Below are positions 10,221 through 22,075 of a DNA stretch of 64,000 nucleotides, piece by piece. Under the pieces are notes generated by a model. The model made no database searches. It was not told the DNA's origin and worked only from the letters and a program-made list of their open reading frames with translations. How positions within the stretch are numbered: the first letter of the stretch is position 1; each line of letters begins with the position of its first letter. Source of the DNA: Hexactinellida sp. DTS-2022 (Eukaryota; Porifera; Hexactinellida). The stretch lies in contig JAPNXP010000010.1 of the NCBI GenBank assembly GCA_028753945.1, positions 4,591,042 through 4,655,041 on the forward strand, in the 5' to 3' direction. The position numbers and the translations under genes are program-made.

Positions 10221-11848
10221 TATATATTTGGGACATACCTAATTTCCGGAACGGTACTATTCCGGAAAATCAAAGTACCTAAATTACGGAACGGTACCAT
10301 TCCGGGAAATTTAAGTACCTAAATTACGGAACGGGATATACCCAGTGCCCGATTAACCATGAGGCACCTGAGGCATAGGCCTCAGGCCCCCAGCCTCTAG
10401 GGGCTCTATCGGGAGGTCTAAGGGGCCCCCAAAATGAGCTGTGCCTCAGGCCCCCATCTAGCTTAATCGGGCCCTGGATAGACCCCCAAGGTATTGGTTA
10501 TTATAGACTTTAACAACATTTGATCTTGCATTCTGATATACTATTTTGTACTAAATGTGCTAAATTATCAAGATAAACTGAAACAAACCGGTGTAAGGGT
10601 GTTTAGGGACACAGGGGCCGAAATAGCTAACCCTAAATCGCTAGCGATTTAGGAAACCCGCGTTTTGCATAGATTGATTATATTGTTATATGTCTAATCA
10701 ATCTTTAGTTGAACTATCCCAGCTCATGTACCTAAATTAACAATTTAAATACCGGAACCCTAACTATAAATAAATGCAATGCGTACGTGCGTGAGAACAT
10801 TTGGTGATGGAGGTGCTCTACACCACTTTGTCTACAGTCTACACGTCCGACACGTGTCACTCATACTGTTATAGACATTACCTGTAGTCTTCAGGAGTAT
10901 AGTCCTTGGGAAAGACTATAGGTGGCAGTACGGGACACTACGTGAGTAAGTATGTCTGGTTTGGTCCGGCAGTTCGACTGGTACCATGTGGAAGGGCACA
11001 TGGGCAGTACGGGTGTGCTAAGGCACAGGACCGGCAGTACGCATGGTGGTCGAGGGTTACCCTCCTGAGGAGTCCCTGCAATGGGACGAAACCACTTACA
11101 TATCATCCCTATGATTTGAGGTTGACTAGAGCGGCTAGTCTTCATACTAGACTACTAGTACGTGGCCTCATGATTTGGCCCTCATCTCATATCAATACAT
11201 ACTTAGTGTTTAGGGACTTACATACGTTTTATTAATGATAACTCTTGTTGTAAAATGCACATTGTATCACTGCCCTCCATCCTGAGTGCGACACTTAGTT
11301 AGTATGACTAATAGTATTGTAATAATTTAAGGGGTCCTCAGCTCTGCGCGGGTCGTATGCGGTTGCCGCCCCCGCACCGAAAAATATTCAGATCCTTTGT
11401 CCCGCATGAACCCGTGGGTTGTGGGTTGCGGGTCCCGAATTTATTTATTAATTAATAATTATCTAAATCCCGCAGAGGTCTAGTCCCTATCACTGGACTG
11501 ATCCCTACATTTAGCGATTTCGGACTAAGCGGGCCCTAAAATGCTAATGATTTAGGGCCGGGAGTAAAAGAATAAAAAATAGGAATTTTAGACGGGAAAG
11601 GAAGATTGGAAATTGGAATCACTATTTTGGTTTACTCCGGGTCTCGGTAGGGAATCCACGGGATTGCACATATCTTTCGATCGAGGGTTAAGTGAAAGGA
11701 AGTATCTTTGTTCTGGAAATTAGGGATCAAAATTTACGGAATCGTATATTCCGGATTAATTTCGTTCCGGAAATTAGGTACTTTGATTTTCCGGAATGGT
11801 ACCGTTCCATACCGTCCCGTTCCGGAAATTAGGTATGTCCATATATAT
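10221..11848. mobile_element. Element with ~100-bp inverted ends rich in TTCCGGAA
   Basis: The left arm (10221-10335) and the right arm (about 11730-11848) are inverted copies. They share tatata..ggacatacctaatttccggaac and then ccattccgg-aaaatcaaagtaccta. Each arm contains several ttccggaa/ggaacggtaccattcc palindromes. The 1.6-kb interior shows no transposase that I recognise. A 134-bp hAT MITE is inserted in the left part, and a GC-rich stretch at 11339-11479 with ctctgcgcgggt/cccgcagag ends may be another MITE. Confidence 0.65.
10343..10476. mobile_element. hAT MITE, 134 bp
   Basis: The ends are CAGTGCCCGATTAA and, inverted, CAGGGCCCGATTAA. The 8-bp flanks gatatacc (10335-10342) and gatagacc (10477-10484) differ at one position. 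The interior is mostly a gaggc/gcctc palindrome. Confidence 0.85.
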
Positions 11849-11965
11849 TGATAATAAATTATATTATTAGTTATTTATTTTAGCAATGTTATCCACGGTG
11901 AGTTGAGTAAAGTCAACAAATTTCATATATTATTTTATTTTATTTAATACATTGTATAGAACAAC

Positions 11966-12607
11966 TGTTGCAGCGTATAAGCAAGATTAGCGTGCATGCA
12001 TGCACACTAGTGCACTAGTGTATATGCACGAAAATGATAATATTCACTGTCGTGCATATACATGTATACGCACGACAAAGTTGATTTTTTAAGTGGTTGT
12101 TCATTAATTAATTGTACACCCCAATGTTTTCAGGCATAACACATTTTGTCTAAAATACCGTATTAATTCGAATAGTAACCTAGGCGATTATTAAATTTCG
12201 GGGAGGGCGATTATTCGAGGTAGGCGATTATTTGAATAGGGGCTACTATTCGAATAAATACGGTATGCTACTATAATTAAAGATTGAAAGATTTACTAAT
12301 GAACAAGTACGAAAAACACCTGGTTTCCCTATTTTAGAATTATCAGGTTCCACCCGAAATGGTCTGTTAGTGAACAATTAAAAATTCGCGCGTAGATGGC
12401 TTAATTTAGAACTGGATGACAAATTAAGTGTACAATGAATTAATTAACAACCACTATTAAAAAATCAACTTTGTCGTGCGTATACGCTAGTATATATGCA
12501 CGACAGTGAATATTATCATTTTCGTGCATATACACTAGCGTACGTGCATGCACGCTAGTTACTTAGCGTGCATGCATGCACGCTAATCTTGCATATACGC
12601 TGCAACA
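11966..12607. mobile_element. Foldback element with TGTTGCAG ends
   Basis: The arms 11966-12115 and 12450-12607 are inverted copies of about 145 bp, starting TGTTGCAGCGTATA. They are full of short palindromes such as gtgcatgcatgcac. The element interrupts the satellite between gtatag and ttactacaatt, two motifs that are adjacent in uninterrupted copies. It carries a 106-bp MITE in its centre. Its terminal eight bases are identical to those of the foldback at 23744-24248. Confidence 0.8.
12158..12263. mobile_element. Tc1/mariner-like MITE, 106 bp
   Basis: Inverted ends ccgtattaattcgaatagta / tactattcgaataaatacgg, flanked on both sides by TA. It lies in the loop of the foldback element. Confidence 0.7.
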
Positions 12608-13088
12608 TTACTACAATTAAATAGAAGCAAGCTGGAATTTATAAGTTGAATCAATTTAATTATCTCAAGTTGAAACAATAGTGAAAGATTTAACAAGTTA
12701 AATCAATATATAAATAACGCGAAGTTGAAACAATGGAAATAGATTTAACAGTTGTATTAAAATTGAAGTGCGAGTAAACAAAGAAATTTCAACCCCCATT
12801 TATGGCAGAAATTAAACCCATTAATAAAAATATTCTTCTCCCATCAGACGCAGAATTTCAAGATGAATCCAATGGTAAAATAAAAATTGGGGATTTAGTA
12901 AAAAATTTTGAGTTATGGACCAGACAAATTTTGAAAGGTGTTAAAAATGTGTCCAAAATTTGTTAATCAAAAATCGTAACCCCAGGTGCACATCTGTAAC
13001 CCATGAGACACCCATCCTAAAATTTGGGCTTCTAGTTAACTAAACTCTGTTGTGTGTAGAGGATACGGACTAATAATATTAATAATAA

Positions 13089-13207
13089 CAAAATTGCAGC
13101 CTGTGCCGACGCATGTTCCTTTGGTGGCACTATATTTTGGTGATGGTTTATTGATAGTGCCTCGAAAGGAACATGCTGTCGGCACAGCTGCAATTTTGGA
13201 TTTTTTT
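13089..13207. repeat. Large palindrome copy
   Basis: The left arm has gcagcctgtgcc and the right arm has the shorter ggcacagctgc, so the two arms disagree in this copy. Confidence 0.8.
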
Positions 13208-14185
13208 CGCCATGTCATCATCACTATGAAGGTGTTAAATTATTTCTGAAAGGTGTTTAAAAGGCAACGACCCTTAGAGTGGTGGAAGTTTCCATTTAGC
13301 TCACTTCATTTGAGAGATATTCAAGTTTCAGTAGAATATAATCTCTGATGACTCAGCATTTTCTATGTGCGTGTTGGGTGATCACACAACACCAACCAAC
13401 CCATTCGAAATATAGAATTCACAAAATTGTAAAACACATTTTTTAACGATGTCATCATCACCTCAAGGTGTCAAGACCCATTTGTAGAGGTGTTACGTGG
13501 CATAAGGGTCAATTGATAAATTGGAAGTTTGTTTCTATCTTGTATCATCTCTGAGATTAATGCTATTTAGGAAATTAGTATAAATAATTATTAAAATTGT
13601 TAATAATTTTACACCAATTTTAATATCAACTTGAATTATTAGGTTTAATTGTTTGTCATAAATAGTAATTAAATTTAAATTGGCTAACAAATTTCTATTC
13701 CGCACACTCGATGACCCCTAATAAACAATTTGGAAGCATCTATATGAGTCATTATATTGACTGAATTAATTATAATTCATTACGTCAGTATATTTATAGG
13801 GCAACAGTATTCCTCCAGTAAATATAATCACATAATCTGTCGTTGTTAAGGAATGTAAAATCTTAGTTTTCAATTAGAAAATAGAAGCCTACTCGATCTC
13901 ACAAGTTAAATCAATATAATAATCACAAGTTGAAACAATAGAATTAGATTTAACACTTTCAATTGAACTGAAGTGTTAGTACACAAAGGGAATTTGCAAC
14001 TCAATTATGGCACAAACGAAGCCCAATGTGAAAATTTGTGCACTGTGAAAGGGTGTAGAATTTAATTCTCTATCGAATGCATATAAATTTATTATTCGGG
14101 TACTATTTATTGTTCCTTTTCTAACATTAACAAGTGTAGAAATGTGTCCATAAAAATGTAATCAAAAATCCTGACCCCAGGTGCA

Positions 14186-14905
14186 CAGGCACGTCGCCAG
14201 GATTTTTCATCTAGGGGGGGCGGCGAAATTATCAGGGGGGGCATGCCCCCCCTCACAAAATTCGTATCAACGAGAGTCGATCATAATATGAAATTATCAA
14301 GTTTCTATCTTATATTAAATCTAAATGGTTTGTTTTTTGTTTGTTGTTTGTTTGTTCGGAATTGATTAAGAAACAGGGTAAGAGCTATAGACTTGAAATT
14401 TGGCAGGGAGGTGGGTAACTACGTATCTAGAAACAAGTTATAATATCTAAGAAAAATATTCACATCTTCAATCTCAAGAGGTAACAAAACCTTTAGCCAA
14501 TTAAATTCGAGCGTGGCACAGTATGGATTAGCAGCTAGCATTCAATTAGTATAAATTGATTTAGTGTCTCTAACATTTGTTAAGCGTGCATTATAGAATG
14601 CCAATCTGAAACTGCAATTTAATTGGGCGAGAGAAAAATAATAAATCCAATCAATTATTTGTAATTTACATATTTTAAAGGGTCGTGGCCGCCTACTTCT
14701 AACGACTATATATGGAGTAATTAAGTAAGCTGATTCCAAATATGATGTTGATACAACCCATGTTTATATATTTGTTGTTTAGATGTAGACGTTTTAAGGA
14801 ATTTACAAACGTTACTTCTGTTATTTGTTGGTTGGGATATATGAGGCACCAGAAGGGTGCTTTCTGAAGCCGCGCAGCGAAAGCAAGCGAAGCGGGCTTG
14901 TATAC

Positions 14906-14936
<31 letters not shown>

Positions 14937-15080
14937 ACCTACAACGTTATTTGGCAATAATTTAGCAGGGGGGTATGTCCCGGGGCACGAAATTTTACCA
15001 GGGGGGGCATTGCCCCGGGGCGAGGATTTCTACCAGGGGGGGCATTGCCCCCCTATGCCCCCCCCGTGGCGACGTCCCTG
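14186..15080. mobile_element. Non-autonomous hAT-like element, CAGG(C/G)ACGTCGCC ends
   Basis: The inverted ends are 13 bp with one mismatch. A perfect 8-bp duplication, caggtgca, lies at 14178-14185 and 15081-15088. Uninterrupted satellite copies contain this sequence once, so the insertion can be undone exactly. Subterminal G runs flank an AT-rich core that holds an (aat)n microsatellite near 14907-14935. The open frames inside are low-complexity and not genes. Confidence 0.9.
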
Positions 15081-15186
15081 CAGGTGCACATCTGTAACCC
15101 ATTAGACACATATCCTGAAAATTTGGGCTCTTAGTTTAGAAAACTCTGTTCTGTGGAGAGGATACGGAAGGATAACTAACCAAGGC

Positions 15187-15470
15187 AGTAAGATTAGAAC
15201 TGGGCCACTATACTATAGTATAGTCGGCACAGTAATAACTAACCAAAGCACTAAGACCAATACTGGGCCACTATACTATAGTATAGTCGGCACAGTAATA
15301 ATAACAAAATCAAGGCAGTATGATCAGAACTGGGCCACTATACTGTAGTATAGTCGGCACAGTAATAATAATAACCAAGGCAGTAAGATTAGAACTGGGC
15401 CACTATACTATAGTATAATCGGCACAATTTTAAAAAATTCAAAATTGCAGCTGTGCCGACGTATTTCCAT
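15187..15470 (+). repeat. Array of four small palindromic cassettes
   Basis: Four cassettes of 60-75 bp each contain gggccactatactatagta followed by tagtcggcacag; the third has ctgta for ctata. Each core holds the perfect 18-bp palindrome actatactatagtatagt or a one-base variant. Each starts with aagg/aagc-act or cagtaagat and ends in (taa)n. The fourth is followed by a truncated large palindrome (left arm only, to about 15465). Confidence 0.85.
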
Positions 15471-15977
15471 GAAAATAATGAATGAAAAAGATAACAATTA
15501 TATAATTTATATTTTAATTTATACTTCGCTAGAATTAATTTGTACTTCAATAGAATTAGCTAAACTGAAATGATGCAGGTGGAGTCATGCAGGTAATGAC
15601 TAAACCTCAATATGTGCAGTGAATTAAAGACTTCTTACTCTCGACCAACTAAATTACAGCCTCGGTTAGGCATTCTATGCACACTAACAATTGATAGAAA
15701 ATCCTTTTATACTAATTGGATGCTAGCTGCTAATCCATACTGGGAGTCAGGGACAACCATCGAATTTAATTGGCTAAGCCATAATTGGATTAAATAGGTG
15801 TTAAAATTATTTTATCATAAATCGTAACCCCAGGTGTAAATTAGAAGGGCACTCCGCACCTACATGCCAAGTTTCAGCCCTCTAAATATGTATAAAGGTG
15901 TGGCCAGGGCACCGTCTACGGAGAAAAAATAATAATAATAATAATAAAGGCTGTGATTCCAATACTGGGCCACTATA

Positions 15978-16275
15978 CAGTACAACCTCGCTAATCCGAA
16001 CCCCGCTAATCCGAACCCTCGCTAATCCGAACAGGAGAAACCAAAATATTCTTCTAATAAATGTGGGAAATAATCGTAAATTGCAATGGAATTATAAAAA
16101 TAAGTCTCAGGCAACTATTTTTGGTAGTACACTAGATCTTTAATGCGGATTAACAAGTTTGGTTCGGATTATCGAGATTCTCATTTATAGATGCCCATAG
16201 AAAATGCATTACTTCACTAATCCGAACGAATTCACTAATCGGAACACCTCTGTTCGGATTAGCGAGGGTGTACTG
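15978..16275. mobile_element. pogo/Tigger-type MITE, 298 bp
   Basis: The ends CAGTACAACCTCGCTAATCC and, inverted, CAGTACACCCTCGCTAATCC lie between two TA dinucleotides (15976-15977, 16276-16277). Several more cgctaatccgaac copies lie inside. It is inserted within the core of a small palindromic cassette. Confidence 0.9.
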
Positions 16276-16576
16276 TACTATTATATAGTATAGTCGGCAC
16301 AGTAATTAAAAGGATGAGATTGTACGTCATATAGAAGAGTTTGGAATAAAATCTGATCAATAGTTGTATATATTTCAAGAATATTTCGAATTAATGTGGT
16401 TGATTATTATTATTATTTTTGAAATTAAATATATTATGGTTACCATCTTCTCCTTCATCCTTGGTCCATATTTTATTGGTTACTGTCAGGCCATATATGT
16501 ATAGAGTAGGCTATGAATTGGCTTTTTTTTATTTATACTTTTGACCCCACGCCAACCGCGGGTTTATAAATAATTA

Positions 16577-18289
16577 CAGGTATCCCTCTTTTTACGCGGT
16601 AGATGCGTTCCTTGAAAAGCCCGCGTAAAACGAAATCGCGTAAAAAAAACGGTTCATTCTCATAGAAACACATATTAACCTTAAGTTAACTTTGAAATCG
16701 TTAACGGATTTAATTAAGTTAACTTTGAAATCGTTAACGGACTTAATTATCTTCCGTAACATTTACCAATCCGTTAATAGTCCGTTAACGCAATTATGCA
16801 TTCTTGATAGTTTCTATTAGTACAATAACCGAGCAAATGTTTTTGGAAACCAGGTACTTTATCCCACACACAATATGCTTCAGGTAGCGTGTTAACGGCT
16901 GTTTAACCGACTTTGGAAGACTTTAAATATCTTGCTATAGTTATAAACTTCATAAACATGCGATTTTAAGTTATTTTTTTCCAAAATCCATGAATACGTG
17001 TCCCTTTTCGTGCCACTTTTAGTACAAGTGGAATAAATGCGAATGCGACTGTATTTCAGTGGAAGATAGTCGCAATTGTTAGAAATAAGCACCTATGGTA
17101 GTTCGACCATGTGGTAATCAAATCTTAAATCAGAAATTGTATATTCTAATTCTCTCATGTCAACATCAATTTTGAAGCATCTACAAATGTTAGTATCGTG
17201 CTAGAAGCTTGAAAGTATGAATATAAATTATTATTGTTTAAATCCTTTTGACCGTTTAGTGTATTTTTAGATTTTCAATAGTGACACTTATGTGAATTTG
17301 AATCATATATATATTTTAGTCAACATCCCTTAATTAAACAACTTATTTCCCTTATTATTCGCTGATTATACGATATAAAGGTTGTGCTAACATATATCTT
17401 AGCTTGTTGACCCAACAAAGGAACATTTTATAGTTAGAGCACTTTTTTAGAGGTCTTATTGCAAAAAAACTGATTTTGTTGTTGTTTGTATAATATAAAT
17501 TAACTGTAACGGATTAACTTTAAGGCAATGGAATACTTGGATTGCATATATTTTCCCATGGATAGCCTAAAAACAAGAGTTTTCGACCCTTTTTGGAGAG
17601 TTCCTGGTTCTACCATATAGTAGTAATATTTCACACAAGTTAAACCAATAGATGCGTTTCGAAATATTATAAACATCGAATAAAATTTTAAATACCTAGT
17701 GTTTAAACACTAAAAAATCCAACATCCGGACCTCTCAGATAGCCAAGGTTTCCGTGTGTATGTTAATCCCATGGGAATTCACATAGGATTTCCAATATCG
17801 TTTTGAATGGAAATTATTTTTACCTATAGGAATCCTGATAGAAACCAACTTGTGAGAATACTTGGGAATTCCCACAGAAAGGGAAATGTGTTGTGAAGGG
17901 AATCAAAATTCCCTTCACACCGCAACCCTACACCTTCGGGTACCTCCCACAACCGAGTATCTCTAGTGTGAATAGTGAAGCAAATATGTATTCATTTGAC
18001 CAATAATTTATTTGGATGAACTTACTATACGACAAATACATATCCCTAACTATCTACTATCTCTAAATCATCATTTTTGTTTTTTTGGAAATGTAGAACC
18101 GCTTTGTTACCACTAAATCTTAAAAATTATCGAAAATATCCATGAAAAAGAGAATTAATTGTATGAAAATCATAGATAAACCGCGTAAAACGAGTTGAGG
18201 ATCGCGTAAAAAAAGTTTTGGTCATAAAAAATTGTTCCGCGTAAAACGAAAACGCGTAAAAAAAAACCGCGTAAAACGAGGTATTACTG
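16577..18289. mobile_element. pogo/Tigger-type element, 1.7 kb
   Basis: The left end is CAGGTATCCCTCTTTTTACG and the right end, inverted, CAGTAATACCTCGTTTTACG, between TA duplications (16575-16576, 18290-18291). The subterminal regions carry repeated cgcgtaaaacga and cgcgtaaaaaaa. I could not identify a transposase frame. The interior is AT-rich and shows only short open stretches, so it is non-autonomous or badly decayed. Confidence 0.85.
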
Positions 18290-18505
18290 TAAAATTAATT
18301 AATTAACACATTCTAAATTATTATACGTAGCCATAATTAGCTAATAACAAAAGCAGGTAATTGACAAACAATAAATTTCCCAACTATTGCATATTTAATC
18401 AAAAAGCAAACCGAATTATTGAACTATGCTGTCATCAAATAATGAGCCTCACACGAGTCACACCCGCATCCTCAGATATATATCGTGTGGAACTGAAACA
18501 TATTA

Positions 18506-18665
18506 CAGTAAAACCTTTATCAAGTGAACACTGGAGACCAGCCAAAAAGTAAACTTTAGAATATCGTTCACTCTTCACAATTTATCATAACGTGTGTCTA
18601 AAGCAACGTGTTCATAGTTTGGAGTTGTTCATTTCTTGAAGGTGTTTACTTTGGAGGTTTTACTG
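18506..18665. mobile_element. pogo-type MITE, 160 bp
   Basis: The ends CAGTAAAACCT are inverted at both sides, flanked by TA (18504-18505, 18666-18667). Further matching extends over aagtgaacac/gtgtttactt. Confidence 0.8.
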
Positions 18666-18776
18666 TACCATTAATTATTAACACTAACCTTATGTCCGCA
18701 TATATTTATTCGATAGAGGTATACATTCAAGGCATATGGTATTTGCTGTTATTCTGTTTGCTAACATTGCGTATAG

Positions 18777-19027
18777 AATGGTAGAGAGCCAGATTTCAAT
18801 GCTAGAGAGTGTTCCCCAGATAGGAGAGGTCTTGGAGTACGAAGATGTAGTATCCAACTTTGTCTCTCCCAGCAAGATAGCATTAACCTCTGAAGTGATC
18901 CAAGAGGCCTCCGAGTACACGCGTAGCTCAGTCTCTCTCTCTACACACGGGGCAGGCGACACAACGGTTGCCAGCGACCTCAAACTGTCAGGTCAGGACA
19001 GATCCCACTCCCCTAACAGCGAACCAG
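18777..19027 (+). CDS. Candidate 5' exon, possibly of the LRRC74-like gene
   Basis: An open frame with noticeably higher GC than its surroundings ends at a good splice donor (ccag|gttag at 19027/19028, phase 1). It may start at the ATG at 18778-18780, which directly follows a possible acceptor (tatag), or at an upstream in-frame ATG at 18736 that would add a short hydrophobic stretch. The translation is acidic and Ser/Thr-rich, with no known domain (blocks EVLEYEDVVSNF and EASEYTRSSVSLST). Acidic, low-complexity N-termini are usual in LRRC74 proteins, and phase 1 suits joining to the candidate exon at 20241. The link to the LRR exons 9 kb downstream is inference. Confidence 0.4.
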
Positions 19028-20240
19028 GTTAGATATTAGCATCAGTGAAATAATATTATTAATTTACGATTGGTTGCTACAAGACTACTTATTCGTACAT
19101 TTCAGTAGTACTTTTGTATCGTATATTGAGGCGCTGTAGGATACACTAGTTTAAACCATGGATATGCTATTACAAATTATACTGTAGAATTTTGAGGAGC
19201 GCAGTAAAACAATTTTCCTTTTTCCCAGAATTCAATTATTTAATGTAAAATTGATTAGTTATTTTTTAATTTGCGTACTAACTACGATAAATTATCTCGT
19301 TAAATGATCGGAAATCACATTTGTAGTAGCGTCTCAATCTCAATCTACTAGAGCGCCTCAAAATACCATAGTATAATTTGTAATAGCATGTCCATGGTTA
19401 ATACTAGTGTACATACAGCGCCTTAAACGATACAGCAGTACTTACTAACCAAACTTTTGTTTCTGAATCTATAGCGGCATCATTTATACATTAAGTTTTG
19501 ATGGGAGTTGCTTTTCATTAATTAATTAATTTGACTGGCATTAATTAAACCCAAAACTGGCTCGGAATGTGAAAGCTAAAACTGAAAGCAATTTCAATTG
19601 AAATTGAAAATTAAACTGTTTTTTTTACTTCAGACCCAACACCAGCTTAGGGTGTTAAACATCCCTCCAATGTCATAGTAATAACCCGAATTCTAGTGAA
19701 ATCACGCTTTTCCTAGCAAATCTGTCAAATCTGATTGTCTCAAGCAGAGAAAATTTATTATAAATACTTTGCATCAAATATATAATAATTTTTCGTCGCA
19801 AATGCCACTTTAACGTTTCTTTTCTATTTATACTAAGTCGTCCGCGGGTTTAATTAGACCATTCAGATTCTGAATTTCAAAAATTATTTGATTAATTATA
19901 TAATTATCTCCATAGAAACTTTACCCTTTGCGCGCGATTAGTTTGGCCCGGGAGCAGGTGTTTATCTGGGATTTTCTCGGCCGCACTTTATTATGGAGGT
20001 AAAATTTACGGCACTCTAAAGGTGTTAGGCAAAATACATGATCGGGTATAATTCAATTATGCGGCATTATTTGAAGGAGGTACTGCAAGCACTTTTGCAC
20101 CTCAACCGATGTCTGGCTGGCACCTAGATAAACCCCTGCCCTGGGAGACTTGTATCTGGGCCTAGACGTAGTGAAGATATAACCTAAATTAGGCCAGTGT
20201 TAATGGTAATATTGTTTCAGCTCCACACGAAGTCTATCAG
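19028..20240 (+). other. Probable intron
   Basis: AT-rich, with no coding signal. Around 19953-20140 a pair of inverted sequences (gcaggtgtttatct against agataaacccctgc, both next to cccgggag/ccctgggag) suggests a small MITE. The last bases before 20221 are a pyrimidine-rich acceptor (attgtttcag). Confidence 0.35.
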
Positions 20241-20336
20241 AGGATGCGGGCGGGCTGCACGCCGGCATCTCATTATTTGATGACGACATAGTTAATAATA
20301 ATCCGAGCAATATAATTTTGTTAATACTTGTTATAG
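20241..20336 (+). CDS. Candidate small exon of the LRRC74-like gene
   Basis: A GC-rich island at 20221-20290 stands out in AT-rich DNA. Starting at the acceptor tatcag|agg (20240/20241), the phase matches the exon ending at 19027 and gives an acidic peptide with EDAGGLHAGISLFDDD. An earlier acceptor at 20220 would shift the frame into a stop. The 3' end is unsure. A donor at 20336 (atag|gttct) keeps phase 1, which fits the exon at 28383, but would include an odd hydrophobic tail. A donor at 20290 does not fit the phase. Confidence 0.3.
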
Positions 20337-20941
20337 GTTCTGAATTTGTTACCAGCTAATTATGGCTATTTTAGTGTGTCCTACCATAAAATTGGCAACG
20401 AATTGTGGACTTACTTTGAAATGTAGGTGTAATAATGGAAATAATGATAATAATTACAATATTCGCGCGGGAGTGAAATCTGACGCGGCGGTGGAGCTGA
20501 AACAAGATTCCAACAAACAGTGGCCTTATTGTAATAACACTACCAGGGAATTAAACGTTCGCGAAAGGAGTGAATAAACCCAATTCTGTTCATCTCAAAT
20601 TGGCCCACGTTCTGTTCGTCTCAAATTAACGCACGTTCAGTTCATCCAGTTCGTTCAGCGTGAATCCCTTATAAGTCCTGCGTTCAGTTCGAGACTTAGA
20701 GTTCAATAAGTTCGTTCGTTAACCTTTCATTCCCTGAACACTACTAATTATTCTGAAATACATCCATCGTTTAATCGTGGCAAAATACTCTTTATTAACA
20801 TGTGGATAAACGAATACGTGAATTGAAATTTATTATACTTCTTTCAAATTGCTTCTATGCCCAGCAAGTCTGTGGGATATTATATATTATAGCCCCCGTG
20901 TCGACACCAACTCTCGATTATACAACTTGTAAACTCTTTAA
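20337..20941. other. No feature recognised
   Basis: Mostly AT-rich intronic or intergenic sequence. Positions 20580-20720 carry a loose repetition of gttcgt/gttcagttc motifs. I see no gene. Confidence 0.3.
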
Positions 20942-21094
20942 CAGTGCTGGCTTTAGCTCTTTCGGCGCCCCACGCAAAAAGTATCTAGGCGCCCCACGTT
21001 TTCCATCAAATACTAATTGAATATGTAATTTTCGCCCCCTAAATCATGGCGCCCACGCGGTTGCTTGTGTTGCGTGTGCCTAAAGCCGGCCCTG
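20942..21094. mobile_element. hAT MITE, 153 bp
   Basis: The ends CAGTGCTGGCTTTAG and, inverted, CAGGGCCGGCTTTAG are flanked by ctctttaa (20934-20941) and ctccttaa (21095-21102), which differ at one base. Internal ggcgcccca repeats occur in both arms. Confidence 0.85.
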
Positions 21095-21181
21095 CTCCTT
21101 AAATTGGGTTAAATAACACATTCTCCTGATACTTCGTAAGGGGCATCTATTATAACTACCTTTATTGATATAACTTGTTAC

Positions 21182-21566
21182 CAGGGATGAAAACAGCCAA
21201 GCTGTTAACAGCAAATGAAAATCGAAGCTGTTAATAACAGCTAGATGCTGACCAATGCAATAATTGAAATATTATTATATAATCATTTAGTTTCATTTTC
21301 ACTGATATGTAAATACGATATGCAATTCGAATCTAAACATTTTTGAGTATAACTTTCTTTGCTTGTCCCTTTTTCTTAATTTTTACTGATACAATCATTG
21401 AATTTGAACAGCTTGAATTGGCTGTTAACAGCTAGAATTGGCTGTTATCAGCTTAAAGGCGACTTAAATGCAGTATTGGGGACGAATTCTTAGCTGTTAA
21501 CAGCTAATAGTTAGCTGTTAACAGCAACATCCAAAATGGCTGTTAACAGCAGATTCACCACCCCTG
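21182..21566. mobile_element. hAT MITE built from GCTGTTAACAGC palindromes
   Basis: The ends CAGGGATGAAAA and, inverted, CAGGGGTGGTGAA are flanked by a perfect 8-bp duplication, cttgttac (21174-21181 and 21567-21574). Inside, the palindrome gctgttaacagc or close variants (agctgttaacagc, ggctgttaacagc) occur at least six times in both halves. Confidence 0.9.
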
Positions 21567-21574
21567 CTTGTTAC

Positions 21575-22075
21575 ATATATTTGTGAGAGCAGAGCATGCA
21601 TCTAGCTAATGTTTTTCTAATACGTAGTCTATTCCTATTCCTGTTTTTAAGAACATACTATTTTCAGACACATCAGTTTGTTAATACCAATTCTTTACGA
21701 ATGGCAGTCACTAGGATAATTCGCGACGAAATGTCCGTGTAGACTCGCATATAACGTAAACCTTAGAAATCTTCCAGCGGGCCAGATTTCTCGAGTAATT
21801 TCCAATAATTGTTACATTTTAATTACTGCTATAGGATCTGATTTTTTGAAAATCAGATTTAATTTGTGCGGACCGTATTTGAGCAGCCCTAACCTAGAGT
21901 ATCATTCAAATTATAGAGTTAAATGTTATTTCTTTATTATGTCCATTATATCCATTGGTATATTATTTATTTATTATTATACACACTTGATTTGAGAATA
22001 TCTCTTAATTGGTTAAAATCTCTGAACTTTATACCAGCTGATTTGTAATATTAAAGTATTCCTCTCATCAAGTAA
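21575..22075. other. No feature recognised
   Basis: AT-rich sequence downstream, on the minus strand, of the small coiled-coil ORF. It contains a short inverted repeat around 21838-21866 (atctgattttttgaaaatcagat). No coding signal is visible. Confidence 0.3.

Larger units (their letters stand above)
11849..16320 (+). repeat. Complex satellite repeat, block 2, with insertions
   Basis: It starts with ttgataataaattatattattag and then follows the order seen in blocks 3 and 4. It is interrupted by a foldback element (11966-12607), a hAT element (14186-15080) and a pogo-type MITE (15978-16275). Palindromes and cassettes sit at 13089-13207 and 15187-15470. The stretches 14480-14660 and 15630-15790 are inverted copies of each other (shared ttagccaattaaattcg and attagcagctagcatt) and are not part of the standard repeat. 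Confidence 0.8.

Noticed and set aside
10906..11235. 109-residue ORF in a GC-richer stretch
   Set aside because: It lies within the long-TIR element, has an overlapping open frame on the other strand, and shows no recognisable domain or splice context.
14857..15105. ORF with an Asn run, or Tyr/Leu runs on the other strand
   Set aside because: The run is the (aat)n microsatellite inside the hAT element at 14186-15080, and the frame crosses the element end into the satellite.
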